Source of the DNA: Rhizophlyctis rosea | Taxonomy: Eukaryota > Chytridiomycota > Chytridiomycetes > Rhizophlyctidales > Rhizophlyctidaceae | Assembly: GCA_027596075.1 (NCBI GenBank) | Contig: JADGJC010000104.1 | Span: 56,231-120,230, forward strand | Reading direction: 5' to 3' | Length of the DNA stretch: 64,000 nt | Shown here: positions 35,549-46,859 of the stretch, one piece after another | Layout of the letters: every line of letters begins with the position of its first letter | How positions within the stretch are numbered: the stretch's first letter is position 1 | The notes under the pieces: generated by a model | Told to the model about the DNA's origin: nothing | Databases searched by the model: none | What the model saw: the letters and a program-made list of their open reading frames with translations, nothing else | Program-made: the position numbers and the translations under genes

Positions 35549-36154
35549 ACTCATCATCGTTTCTGGCGGGTGTGATAGTGGTAGCATTGCAGTTCTTCGT
35601 GTAGATTTTAGCTCTAGTAGCGCTTGGAGTAGCATTTTTGTTGCGTAGTTAGTGTCTTTGGCAGCTTGGTGTTAACTGTGTTATATACATGCGGTTCATG
35701 CTATTATGCAAGAGGTTATTGGAAGACTATTGTCTTCTCGTGCAGAATTTTCATTCCGTGGTAGACGTCATTGTGCGAATAACGAAGTTCATTGGCTGCC
35801 CAGTCTTCCTCTCTCTGCTTCACTTGGCACGATATTCGTTGCCCGCTGGGCAGCTGGGCCCCACGCGTCAGCCAAGCCACCAAGTGACATGGTGCAGGCT
35901 GCCTCACACTGCCTCCGATGTAAACATTTCCTGATGATTTCCTGAGCCTGGAGGCGATCTCTTTCCCACACGTCGCATCTCGCAACCCTCCACATTCAAA
36001 GTGTCAGCGCCTCTACACGGCTCCTGCCGCATAGGCCACATATTGTTGCAGACTTCCCCATCTTCCACGCACACATGGCAATCGCACAGCTACTTCATCT
36101 TAGAATTGGTTCAGTTTGAAAGCAGCCAATACACAAGCTCTTAACTTCCTCACT
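35549..36154. other. Spacer between F-box copies 2 and 3
   Basis: No gene seen. The right end contains the family leader GAAAGCAGCCAATACACAA upstream of copy 3. Confidence 0.4.
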
Positions 36155-37436
36155 ATGAGCAACCCGCTCTCCATCAACGTCAACGACTTGGCCCCTACGC
36201 TTCTTCTGGATATCTTCGAATACATCCAGCCAAGAAGCGGGCCGCTCGTGAAGGTTCCACGTGACGTTCTTGAGCGCGAAGCACACGACTCTGAAGGCAA
36301 CGCTCCAGAGAATCGTCCGTACGAAGTGCATCTTGCTCAGGCAAGTAGACTTTTGTAGCTGTTATTTCTTTGACTGCCAATTTCTAAGCAATAGTTTCAG
36401 GTGTGCAAAGTCTGGCGAGCCATTGCAACACAGCTCAGGTGTGGCGATAGCCTCAACGCATACGCGTACCCCATTCGCACTGTCCATACCGGGTGGGAAA
36501 CTCCTCATAAGACCCTTGATGTTGATCGCGGCTTCCAAATCCTCCTCTCGGACCCAGTTCGTGTACAGCATGCTCGCGCACTTGATTTCCAGGATTGCTA
36601 TATGAGGCGGGACATCCTGAGGCTCACCACCCTGCGACAACTCGTGGCGAAGATCGACATTTGCAGGTTGCAGAAGCTCGTTATGGGATTCGTTTTCACG
36701 GAATCTCCCGGGCGGATGGACACTCTCATCAGAGCGCTTAGCACCGGAGGGGAACAGCTTAGGCCTAAGCACCTTTGGGATATCGGTTAAGTATAGATAC
36801 GACTACCGCTGGCAGAAGCCTGCACAAATTATCAAGGACTTTCTCTCGGTCCTCGAAGCCGCTCCTCTCACTCACTTGTCGCTCACCCTGCAATCCACGA
36901 ACTACAAGTCAGCTCTTATCTTTGCAACTGACGTACAGTGGCCGCTCCCGGACATAACGCAATCAACACTGACGGATCTCAGATTGTGGGGGAGGGAGTG
37001 TCAACAGGGGATGAAGTTCATTCCAACCGTCGTCCTACGAAACCTCACTTCGTTGACTCTCAACATCAGCAATATTGGCTGGTCAGGAACTAAGCCCGTC
37101 ACCCCGACAACCGCTCTCCAACAGATGCACAACTTGAAACGGCTCCATATCCTCAAAATCGGCGAACACGGCATTACACCATACTCGCCGGAAATCTTGC
37201 TGTCTCTGACTAAGAATCTGGGGAGCAAAAACATGTTGGAGGATTTGGCACTTGACGTTCATGGATGGGATGAGGAGATTTTGCGTCAGGCATTGCGAGA
37301 GCTACCCCAGTTGAAAAGGGTGTCAGTGGGAATCACTCCATTTTTCCTGCAGGATATGAGTGGGGCCAACCTGGAAGCTATATCTACGGAGTTATGGGCG
37401 AGAGGGGTGAAGGAAGTTAGTATCTATTGGTACTGA
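36155..37436 (+). pseudogene. F-box family copy 3, frameshifted
   Basis: Exon 1 is 36155-36340 and exon 2 starts at 36401 with the family sequence VCKVWRAIATQLRCGDSLNAYAY. The intron begins GCAAGT, not GT, so it would be a GC-AG intron. Exon 2 stays in frame to GGEQL, where one extra base in AGGCCTAAGC (about 36761-36766) shifts the frame and gives a stop at about 36789. Removing it restores homology (KYRYDYRWQ...LEAAPLTHLSLTLQ) through to 37436. About 40 residues present in copy 4 between the LSLTLQ and DITQSTLTDL segments are absent. This may be a recent pseudogene or a sequencing indel. If read through, the product would be an F-box/LRR-like protein as in copy 1. Confidence 0.7.
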
Positions 37437-38184
37437 AGCCAGAGTGGTCTTGTGCAACATAGGTAGGCATAACGGCAAGGATGGGGAGAAGGTGTGGATG
37501 TGATAAGATTAGTGGCAAATAGGAATAGCTCCTGCATTTAGCTTTGGCTTTTGCAGTACGTACAAAGTCCATAGTCAAGAGCGAAATTGTATAAATCAAA
37601 GTTTGCGATGCAACGAGTTGATTCCAAGTGATTTTCTCTGATTCGTACAGTCGTTGAGAAGCGAGCCATATAGACTCGGATCCGAGTAAACCGTCAGTTG
37701 GCAATTTGTGTGAATATGGAAAGTGGGGTGAGAGTGCATTTATTGACATCCGCGAGAGTCGATCTTTCTGGCGTATCCTGGCTTTCACAATGCGACGTCG
37801 CTATGTCCAGACACATGTACGTTCACACCCATCGGTATCGAAAAGAATGGGGTAAGCTTGTTCTTGTTGTCTTTGTTGTTCTGCAAATGACTGTTTCTGG
37901 ACCACGCGCAGATCTCCTTGACATGTCCGGAACTTCCTAACACACAACGCAAACCCATCGAGGTCCAACTGCACTCTGCCATCAAGAGGCTAAGATTTCA
38001 AGTAGTACTGTTGTATTATGGTAACCGACTGCCTCAATAAATACATGCGGACACGTTGTGCTATATATCATAAAAACCATTGCCTCCAAGCGCCAGAAGA
38101 ACTGCATGGTGGTTCCCTCTGTGTTATGTTAGCATAATGTGCATGTGGAACCAACAGGCAGAATGCCTCACCGCCCAAATGATA
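37437..38184. other. Intergenic between F-box copy 3 and CFEM gene
   Basis: Convergent 3' flanks. The minus frame at 37417-37788 has no domain. Confidence 0.4.
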
Positions 38185-38562
38185 TCATTCAAACTCAGCA
38201 ACATCCGGCTGCTCGTCACTCCCGTTTCCGAAAGTGGGATCATTGGGTGTATCGGCCGACCATGAAGAAGGTTGAGCAGGAACTGGAGGCACAAGATTGA
38301 CACCATGCTGCTTGCAGAGCGCAAAGAAGTAGGTCCTTGTTTGGGCCTGCTCATCAGCGGGGCAGGCCGGGTCGATGCATGACATAAGACCATCAAGCAA
38401 AGCGGGACTTTCGCATTGGCACCTGAAGTCGGTCTGCGAACAACCAGTGAAACTTGATGAGCTGACGGCGCAAGTCAAAGCACATAATGGCAAGTTGACT
38501 AATTGTGTACGACAGAAAGCGGGCAGAAAGGCTAGGCCGATGAAGAAGTGTTTGAGTTGCAT
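38185..38562 (-). CDS. Secreted CFEM-domain protein
   Basis: Single exon of 125 aa. The first ~19 residues are a hydrophobic signal peptide. Eight cysteines follow at residues 27, 31, 41, 48, 50, 62, 67 and 83. They are spaced as in the CFEM domain (P-x-C-x3-C, then GC...D..C-x-C, then C-x4-C and a last C). Asp45 sits where the haem-coordinating aspartate of Csa2-type CFEM proteins lies. The C-terminal ~40 residues are Pro/Ser/Asp-rich with no GPI-anchor-like hydrophobic end, so the protein is probably released. CFEM proteins bind haem or act at host or wall surfaces; which applies here is unknown. It lies inside the F-box array on the opposite strand. Confidence 0.85.
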   Translation of the reverse strand: MQLKHFFIGLAFLPAFCRTQLVNLPLCALTCAVSSSSFTGCSQTDFRCQCESPALLDGLMSCIDPACPADEQAQTRTYFFALCKQHGVNLVPPVPAQPSSWSADTPNDPTFGNGSDEQPDVAEFE

Positions 38563-38948
38563 GGTGAAGATGGAGGTGATTTGCCGTTATGGAACAGTCA
38601 ACTGTTGGTGGAGAACTTCTCGTCTCGCTTATAAGGATGCCGGCAAAAGGGAAGGGAATTCGACGGATGGTGGTGTTGGGAAGAGCTCTGCAAAATGAAT
38701 TTATTGAAAAGGCAGTGAAAAGGATTGGGGTCCCGAAGTTGGAGCCGGAGCTGGCCGGAGCGCCAGTGCGGAGCCTAAGAGCAAGCCACAGAGCCACAAC
38801 ACATCATCCGCAGCCTTTTCTCACAGTTCCACTTTCTTCCCACTTTCTTCCCATCTTCTTCCATCACCAAGATTCAACCCCCGTGAAATCCTCACCTCGA
38901 AAAACTGATATCACTTGGAAACAACCAATACACAACCTCCTCTACACC
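38563..38948. other. Divergent intergenic region, CFEM to F-box copy 4
   Basis: Shared promoter region. The right end carries the family leader GGAAACAACCAATACACAA before copy 4. The plus frame from 38589 runs through it and is not used as the start. Confidence 0.4.
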
Positions 38949-40420
38949 ATGAGCAACGCGCCAACCATCCACATCAACAACTTGCCCCCAACGCTTCTTC
39001 TGGACATCTTTGAATACATCCAGCCGAGAAGCGGGCGGCTCGTGAAGGTTCCACGCCCTGTTCTCAAGCGCGAAGCACAAAGTTCCGACGATGGCGGTCG
39101 TCAAAGTCGTCGCCACGGTCTTCGGAGTCATCGCCCTGTCCCTCAAAATCGTCCGTATGAAGTGCATCTTGCGCAGGTGAGGGGATGTTCTCTAGTTGGG
39201 CTTGTGAGCGCGGCTGATGAGATGCGTCATCTGCCTAGATTTGCAGAACTTGGCGGGCAGTCGCTACGCAACTCAGAAACGGCGATTCCCTCAACGCGTA
39301 TGCGCTGCGAGATCTTCCAAACACCACCCCCTACAACTCATACACGCAGCAAAAGAAAGTCAACGAAATGTTTGACGTCGATAAAGGCTTCCGGATCCTT
39401 CTCTCAGATCCACTTCGAACACAGCACGCACGCGTACTCGACTTGGAGGATCACAAGCTTCCAGCGCGATTCGACACCTTGAGGCTCTCCACCGTTCGTC
39501 AGATCACAGAACAGATCGACGTTTGCAGACTGCAAATGCTCGTGGTCGGCTCGGTCTTCGCTGCGTCGTCCAAGCGAATTAAGGCCCTTACCCACTTTCT
39601 CCGCATGGGAGGAGAACAACTTCGCCTGCACACTCTCCACTTATCTTTCGGCTTCAACTACGAAGGTGAATGGACCAGGTTTTCCAAACTCATCTCTCCG
39701 CTGTTGTTGATTCTCAAAGATGCTCCTCTCACCAACCTATCGCTGAACTTATCTACGCTCATCTACGATGCGGACCTATTTCCTCCTTTCTTCAAAGAGC
39801 TCGATTCTATCTTCACTCTTGAACATCTATCCATCGCAGGCGGCATCAACACCGAAAACTGTTCCAACTTTGCTCCCAACATTCGGACATTCAGAATCAA
39901 TGGTCCTGGTCTCTCCCGCTTGCTCTTGTCCGGTCTGACCCAAAGCACATTGACGGCCGTTGACCTCTGTGGGTGGCAGTGTCAAGATGCAATCAAGTCC
40001 ATTCCCATCGCTACAATGCGGAACCTCACAGCTTTGACAGTGGAGTGGTCTACGTGGCAATGGCGCCAAACAACCGGAATCGCAACCGACATCAAGCCAT
40101 GTTTTCAAAACCTGTGCAATTTGAAGAAATTGCACATCATCACATCCAATCGATTTTACCAGCCGGTGCCATGGCCCATCGGCCGTTTGCTGCTTTTGAT
40201 TCAGTGCCTCCCGTGCAAAGGCATCCTGAAGGATTTGGCGATCCATTTGGATGGCTGGGATGAGCAGGTTGTGCATGATGCGTTGTCGGAGCTGCATTCA
40301 TTGGAAAAGGTGTATTTGCGAGTCCGGGGCCCAGTTGCCCCTCGAGAACGGGTGAAAGTTCTATCGCGTGATCTGCGGGCTAGGGGGGTGAAGCATGTTA
40401 TAATCGGCAAGTGGGACTGA
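38949..40420 (+). CDS. F-box protein, tandem family copy 4 (intact)
   Basis: Exons 38949-39176 and 39239-40420, 469 aa. The start MSNAPTIHINNLPPTLLLDIFEYIQ matches the paralogues. The charged linker before the splice is longer here (about 16 extra Arg/Gly-rich residues). Exon 2 opens ICRTWRAVATQLRNGDSLNAYAL, then a leucine-rich half with LRLSTVRQITEQIDVCRLQMLVVG, LTNLSLNLSTL, FTLEHLSIAGGINTENCSNF, MRNLTALTVEW, LKKLHIITSN and LKDLAIHLDGWDEQVV. Expected role as for copy 1: substrate receptor of an SCF ligase. It is the most complete copy and the best reference for reading copies 2 and 3. Confidence 0.84.
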
Positions 40421-41288
40421 GCGAGGTTTCGGCATGTCGGAATGGTGGGGCATCGGCGGAAATAATTGTAGGTTTGCACGGTCACTTGTGGATGGTGGGG
40501 GTGGGTTTATTCGTATGCTTTGAAAAGTGCCTTTGCATTACGAAGTGTTGCATTTTGCTATGAAGGGATGGAGTTACGAAACTGTAGATGGCTGAAGTGC
40601 GGTAAATAGTGTTAGTTGCAACATTTTAGCAGAATTGTGTGTTCACATCATCAGCTCGTTGAATGAAGCGGAAAACCGTGACAAGTACGGAGCGTAAGGA
40701 CGGATTTGACCATTTGGAAAAATTCATAAGGCATTTTGCGCATATCCGTATTTCAGGGATGAATGGTGGTGAATGGTCATGAAGTATACAATCACGAAAA
40801 TGAGAAATCGGCTCTCACAGGCGGACGAATTCTACCATCTGTGCTTGTTCGTAGTGCTTTTTCGTAGTCCATTAGTCTCATCGTTATCATTCTTACCAAA
40901 TAGAACTGTGTGGGATGTGCCCACATGTGACAAAGCGGCGAGTTTTGAAAGGGGCGCTTCACGCAATACACGAAGGTTCACCATCGTTCTTCAATCTTCT
41001 TTCGTGAGAACGACTGCCTTGGTTCATGAGTTTCCCAAAAGCCGCAATCATTTTCTCCCAATACTGTCCCCCGCCCATCTCAGTCAGCATCCTCCGCCAT
41101 CCCTCCACTCCAAAATCAACATTCCCATCCTGTTGCCATTCCGTTCCCCATCCGACGATATGCAGTCCAGACCCATCCACATCAATGCAAACCGCAACAT
41201 ACAACGCCCAAACACTCCACGCAGGCCTGTTTTTGCATTTCAAGGATTATATTACAAGACTGCCCACGCCACATAACCCCACACTCGC
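40421..41288. other. Convergent intergenic region, F-box copy 4 to eL6
   Basis: No supported gene. The frames at 40773-41276 show no domain. Confidence 0.4.
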
Positions 41289-42147
41289 TTAGAACTTAAG
41301 AAGGTGAGGGAATTGACCCTTGGAGAGCGAGAAGGAAGCGTTCAAGTATGCCTTCAAGTAAGGGGTCTTCTTCACGGCCGCAAGGATGGCCTTGTCAACC
41401 TCCTTTTGGTCAGAGACACGGTGAGCGTCGGTGGGCTGCTTCTGTTGGGTGCAAGGGTAAGCCGGTTAGCTTGGCACGGTTTTGCATGAGTTCGCCCTCC
41501 CAAATTCGTCATAACCTTCCCCCCCAAAACACGAGCATTCCTCCCCAAAATCCTCCCGCAAAAAATCAACCCCAAACGACACATGCCTTGCCAGCCTCGA
41601 AGAGCTCCTCCTCAGTCGCCTTCTTCTTTCCCTCCTTAGCCTTCTTGAAGTAAGCATCGTCGAACTTCTCGAAAGACCCGCTGCCCAACTCCACCTTGGC
41701 CGACGTAGCGATAACGTAGGCCTGGTTGATGCGACGGAGAGGAACACCGTTGACCTTGTAGGGGCCAGTAACCAACAAAAGACCAGAGGCGAGCTGCTTC
41801 AAGAAGACAACGCGCTTGCCAGCGTACTTGCCGGAGAGGACGATGAGGACGGTGCCGGGGGTGATGGAGGAGCGGAGGGCAACGGGGCGGATGGTCTTAC
41901 GGGTGACCTTGGGGACGGGGACATCATCGGCAGCGTACAGGCGGGCGGCCTTAGTGGTGGGAACGACACGGGTCTTGCCGTTCTTGGCGCCACCGACGGT
42001 CTTAGTCTTAGTGGCGGCGGGAGCCTCAGCCTTCTTAGCGGCGGGTTGCTTCTTCTTTTTGAAGAGAGCAGCCTTGGCGTAAGACTGGGAGCGGGAGTAG
42101 CGGGAAATGCCGGGCACGAGGGCCGAGTTGCGGGGTGCGTGGGCCAT
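41289..42147 (-). CDS. RPL6: 60S ribosomal protein eL6
   Basis: Exons 42147-41587 and 41441-41289, 237 aa. The N-terminus is basic with a Lys/Ala-rich extension. The conserved eL6 core reads [35 protein letters not shown]...[16 protein letters not shown], and the C-terminus ends [22 protein letters not shown]. All are hallmarks of eukaryotic L6. It is a structural protein of the large subunit. The intron begins AAG|GCATGT and ends CAACAG, so it would be a GC-AG intron. Without it the frame runs into a stop and loses the conserved C-terminus. A long 5' UTR or leader intron upstream of 42147 is possible. Confidence 0.93.
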
Positions 42148-44040
42148 TGCTGACGTTTGCCACTAGAAGGATCAAAGAGAGCAGATGCGTAGGTTAGGCC
42201 CAGGTTCAAATGAGCAATGCAGCCATACCATATCCACTCCTCCTTGCCCTGCGCCTCGGTAGCTCCACGTCCCAAGGAGTAAAGGGCCCTCCCCATCCCA
42301 ACTGCATCTACCATATTTCCCACGTAAACTACTTCCACACAAAACTAGTGTCCGAAGCAAATTCAAGCTATTCTGATTCGCACCGTTCCACCGCCATTCC
42401 CCCGTCCTGCTCAGTCGTCGCAAAGTGGGTGCATGTCGAGTCGAATTCTACACCGTCCTGAGGAATTTCCACCCAATCCCGAATGCACCCTCTTCACCCC
42501 AACCAGACCATCCATCCGTCCCGACCATCCATCCATCCATCGTTCCCAATCTTCAATAATCCGCTCCACCATTATGTATGACGACGACCGTTCTCTGATG
42601 CTCTGTAAAGACGATGTTGATGCATATGTTCGATACCCACCTTGTGTAATCCCCTAAAGACTAGCGTGAAAGGGAGGAAAACGGACTTGTTAATTTGATG
42701 TCTTGATGGCCTCCCACACACTGCCGGCCACCGACCTCCTCCCATTGTGTGGCGTTGTCGGACTAGCATGTGGCGTTGAATTTGACCAGCCACATGTGGG
42801 CGCCACATGAGATTTTGATAAATGTTCGAGTTTTAGTCCAACCTTCTCTGCTCTCTTCGCCTCTCTGCGTTCTCACCATCTGTGCATCCCCTCCAGCACC
42901 GCTCTCTGAGCGTACCCTCTACAGTCCTGTTCCCCTGTTTACACTCCAAGGCGGTAGACGATCTTGGTTGGAGGTGCCCCTGTTTGCTTCAACCAATGAT
43001 ACCGATTTTGGGTCGGCAGACTGTAGCGCTGTTGTGGTGATCAGTTTGGCCAGGTTGCCCTTTCTTTCCGCTGCTCCGGCGCTCGTTTCGTCTCGTGTTC
43101 TAGTACATCCCGTTCAGCTCCACTCTACGGTCGTGTGACCCTGTTTTACACTCCATGGCGGCAGATGATCCTGTTAGGTGCACACTTGTGCCTTTTTGCT
43201 TCAACGGGTGATGGGTTGGCAGACCGTAGCGCTGTGATGGTGATATTTCGAGATTGGGTCTTGTTTTCCCCGAACGGGCACGAAAATATTGCACGTCGTG
43301 GTGGTTCAAGTCCGTTTTAATCCAGCAACACGCATCCGTTTGAGCCAAACTTGGGACGTCTTCCACTTTGGAAGACTCCGTGAGGTTTTCGTTCTGATTG
43401 CTGCGCTGTCGCCTCTTTTGTTGCCACTTGGCTTAATACTGTACCAAGTTGCACATGGACGTTATTGCTGACATGATGAACCTATCGTAAAAAACAGTTA
43501 TCCCTGTCTTAGACACACACATAAACGTGCGGATACACCGATAGCTCTGATCCAGCATGCATAAATTCTCTACACTTCGGGTAGCCTATATTTCATTCGT
43601 TGTTCGCACTGTCGGATTCCGGCTATCAAAAGCCTCGCTACTAGTATTGATACATGGGATATTCATAAGTCTCATGTAACCAGAAATAAATATATATCTA
43701 AGAAATTCATCCATAAACCTCGAAACTATGTACACGCCCTTATTGCGCTGACCATTGATGACCATGGTAGTCACATGTATGTGGCATTTTTGTTACTGTT
43801 CCCAGCAATTTGCGTTTCCCCAATATGCAATCGTGGGGAGCCGCTCAGTCTTGCAAAGAGGGTGGTCATATCCACCCCTGTAGCCCGTGGGACGACACAG
43901 TTCCCACAGAACGCCACACGTCCCACTTCCAAACACGATACATCCAACAAATGCAGCAAAAACTCCCAAACCATGATAATTAACATCTATATATTACAAA
44001 TGGAAAAAGGACACAAACAGATACAAAAAAGCCCCCCAGC
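42148..44040. other. Intergenic region with a diverged tandem repeat
   Basis: Contains ATCC-rich tracts (about 42505-42545) and the two-copy repeat listed at 42917-43330. No supported gene. Frames such as plus 42770-43138 fall inside the repeat. Confidence 0.45.
42917..43330. repeat. Diverged direct tandem repeat, unit about 206 bp
   Basis: CTCTACAGTC...CCCTGTTTACACTCCAAGGCGGTAGA starting at 42917 recurs as CTCTACGGTC...CCCTGTTTTACACTCCATGGCGGCAGA starting at 43123. Both are followed by TTTGCTTCAAC, then GGCAGAC(T/C)GTAGCGCTGT and TGGTGAT. Roughly the first 130 nt of each unit align well by eye. No coding potential or transposon ends were seen. Confidence 0.6.
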
Positions 44041-45919
44041 TCAGGCATTAACTTCCACCTCCTTCGCCGACTCCTCAGCCGGAGGAGCAGCAGCAGCAGC
44101 AGCAGCAGCACCCTTTTGCCCCCGGTTACCCCCACGACCCTTCCTCCGGTTCGCCAGCTCCTGCTCCCTCTTCTCGATGTTTGACGACAGCAAAGAAGAC
44201 CGGAAGGAAAGGGCCCGCGTTCGTTCGATGACTTGTTGGTGGACGGATTGGTATTGGGTTCCCATGATGACGGTGTTCTGTTGGGCGGAAGGAATATTGG
44301 GTGGAAGGGAAGATTAATAATCCGACGATTCCAAAACTTTGAGAAGTTTCGTCAAAAACAGTCCACATACCGTCTTAGCATCAATCTTAGCATCCATGCG
44401 CGCGTTACGGATAAGGTTAACAATCCACTTCTCCCCCTCAACTTCATCCATGTTGAGCTTCTCGCTCAACCCCTTAATGTCAATGCACTGATGGATACGG
44501 CAGTACGTCTCGAAAATAAACAAACGCGCACTCTCAATGAAATCTTCCCGGGTAGCAACAAGGAAGAAATCATTGAAAAGCACCTCCTCGCACTCCCTCA
44601 ACTTCACTTGCGCTCCATCGAAGTCAAAGTTGACGTACAAGCACTCCACAAACTCCGTAATGGGATCCTTGTACTTGTAGGACTCCTGCTGAATGATCTT
44701 CACGAGATCCTTCAACATGTTGCGGCGCTTTTTGTTTGTGATGACGGCTGTGGTGAGGTAGCGGAGGACCCACGGGCATGCGGTTTGGATGGTGTTGAGG
44801 TATTGCGGTTGGAAGAAGAGGTCGATGATGCCGTCGCGACCTTTGGGGTGGTTGAAGAAGACGAAGAGGGACCAGTGGATGAGCCATGTGCGCTGTTGGA
44901 GTGCGAGGAGTTGCGTGCCGGTGGTGCGTTGGTCGATGAGTTCTTTCAGCTTGTTCATGTCGTCCAATGCGGTTTCCCAGTTCAAGCTAAGAATCTCGGC
45001 CGCCAACTTTCCCCACAAAGCACTCAAATTTTGGTCGTAATCTGTCGACTGTGAATGCCGGGCGCCAAAAATTGAAATTGATGAGAAAACCGTGGGTCGG
45101 AAAAAACCATCTGGAAAAATGACTCAATGACACTCACCAGGATACGGAAGTGGTATAACATTTCAGCAGCTCCTTGGTAGAAACCGACCGCAAAATTGTA
45201 CATGGCGAAGTTGTACAGGGACGTCAACATTTCAGGTTTGAACTACAGACATCGTCAATGTCGTGTCTCTCAATTTGTCCTCACATTCCGCACTACTCAC
45301 GCCGTAGTTGTCCTTCAAGAATTGCACGTTGGCAATTTTGTCCTGCTTCAGCTGCTGAATGACGTTGGGATCCTGGATCATGTTCATGATTTCCGCCGTC
45401 TCGTTCTGGAGCTCCTGGAAGCGTTCAAGAGCGACGTCACGACGTTCGGCATAACCTAGTTCATCATAAATCCGTCAATTATTCCGCCTCCACTCAAAAA
45501 AACGATTCTGTCCCCCTGGGTCGGGCGCTGAGGTTGCCCACTATTCCACCGTGGTGTTGACAAATGTTGTTCCACCGACTTTCGACCCCAAGCCCCGCTC
45601 CAAAGTTCCAAGCAGTCTCGCGTCCTCACCAGGCTCGTTCTCGTCATCCTCCGTATGTCCATGAATCTGACGGTACACCTGGTTGGAGTAGTCAATCATC
45701 TTCGTCTGCGAAAGGAGCTCATATTTGGCTTTGAGGAGGTCATCGGTGGGGTAGAGCTGCGTCATAAGCAAAAGAAAAAGGTAAACATAAAAACACACAC
45801 TCAATTTCTACACTCGAAAAGCCACCCACCTCCTTCTCAGTCAAGAATTCCAACAAAGGGAAGATCAGGTGACGGTCCAAGTGCTGGCCGATCCTGGATG
45901 TTAGGTCGTATTTCGCCAT
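44041..45919 (-). CDS. eIF3e: Eukaryotic translation initiation factor 3 subunit e (Int6)
   Basis: Six exons: 45919-45830, 45756-45630, 45455-45301, 45242-45138, 45048-44371 and 44277-44041, giving 463 aa against about 445 in animals. The start [26 protein letters not shown] is the conserved eIF3e N-terminus. Later come [12 protein letters not shown], a long helical PCI region with [59 protein letters not shown] and [21 protein letters not shown], which is the winged-helix PCI end. It is a core eIF3 subunit in 43S assembly. The tail carries an alanine run from GCA repeats (about 44083-44108) and RGG-type residues (KGRGGNRG). Confidence 0.95.
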
Positions 45920-46859
45920 GGTTGCGATGTGGAAATGGAAGCGAGATCACTTTCAACCATAAACATTTTCTTTGGTGGACCAGCATTGCGGACAAGCCAC
46001 ATAGCTAGACAGCTACGAGGTGTTACTGAGCGAAGCCACAAACGCCGCGCGCCACGGGTGCGGTGGACTATTTCACATCCGCAAACTGCTCATTACCGGC
46101 TCCCATTGAACTCATTGATGAAAATGCCAATTCTCCCCGGCTGAAGGTCAGGTTACGCCATCAGGTAATCAGGTATCTTTGCCTCTGTTTTTGCCTTGTG
46201 ATAGGCATTGCCCAATCGAAGAATAACCTCCCCCATAACAGACCTTAGGTTTGCAACTTTTGCACAAGCAGCAAGTGGCTCTCAAATGTCCATCAACACA
46301 TCCGGCTGTCGCCCTCAAGGTTTCTCAGATATGAGACCCAGTAAGTTCATTGAAATAACTAAATTTTCTCTCACAGACACTCGCAAATGGGGAATTTTGA
46401 CGTTTGCATTCAATGATTGAACCCGCGTTCATTTCCAGCTGTAGGAGATCACTTTGAAGTGTAAGCACGATGTCCACAGTACAAATGCACCAGTTGTGAA
46501 CTCCGGCAGTAGCAGCGACTGGTGTTTTTGGGAATGCATACGCTTGCCCCCAGCCATACCTTATCCTTACGCGAGGAAAATGTGGGAGCTCTATGCATCT
46601 CCTGAGAGATCAGAGCTGTGCCGAATGTCTGGACTCCCAGAACACTGTCAGCTAGGAAATACATATGCGGGCGTCACCGTTTTTTGAAGTCGCGAGATTG
46701 TGTCTGCCCTACCTATGTAAAGGAGGTTCAAATACTCGGAAGTACTCGGAAAACCGAAAAGGATGAGGAACCTTGATGGTGTGAGTTGCGAAGTAGCAAA
46801 CTTGCGAACTTATTGGCGTGGAGATGATTGACCTTGAACAAAAACATGATAAAAATAGA
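45920..46859. other. Intergenic between eIF3e and a tRNA
   Basis: Promoter side of eIF3e. No supported gene. Short frames (for example plus 46454-46687) lack domains. Confidence 0.4.

Noticed and set aside
38589..39482. 297-codon frame starting upstream of F-box copy 4
   Set aside because: It runs through the intergenic leader and past the conserved splice donor; the true start is the ATG at 38949 shared by the paralogues.
43302..43316. GGTTCAAGTCC, resembling a tRNA B-box
   Set aside because: No matching acceptor stem or D-arm could be folded around it.
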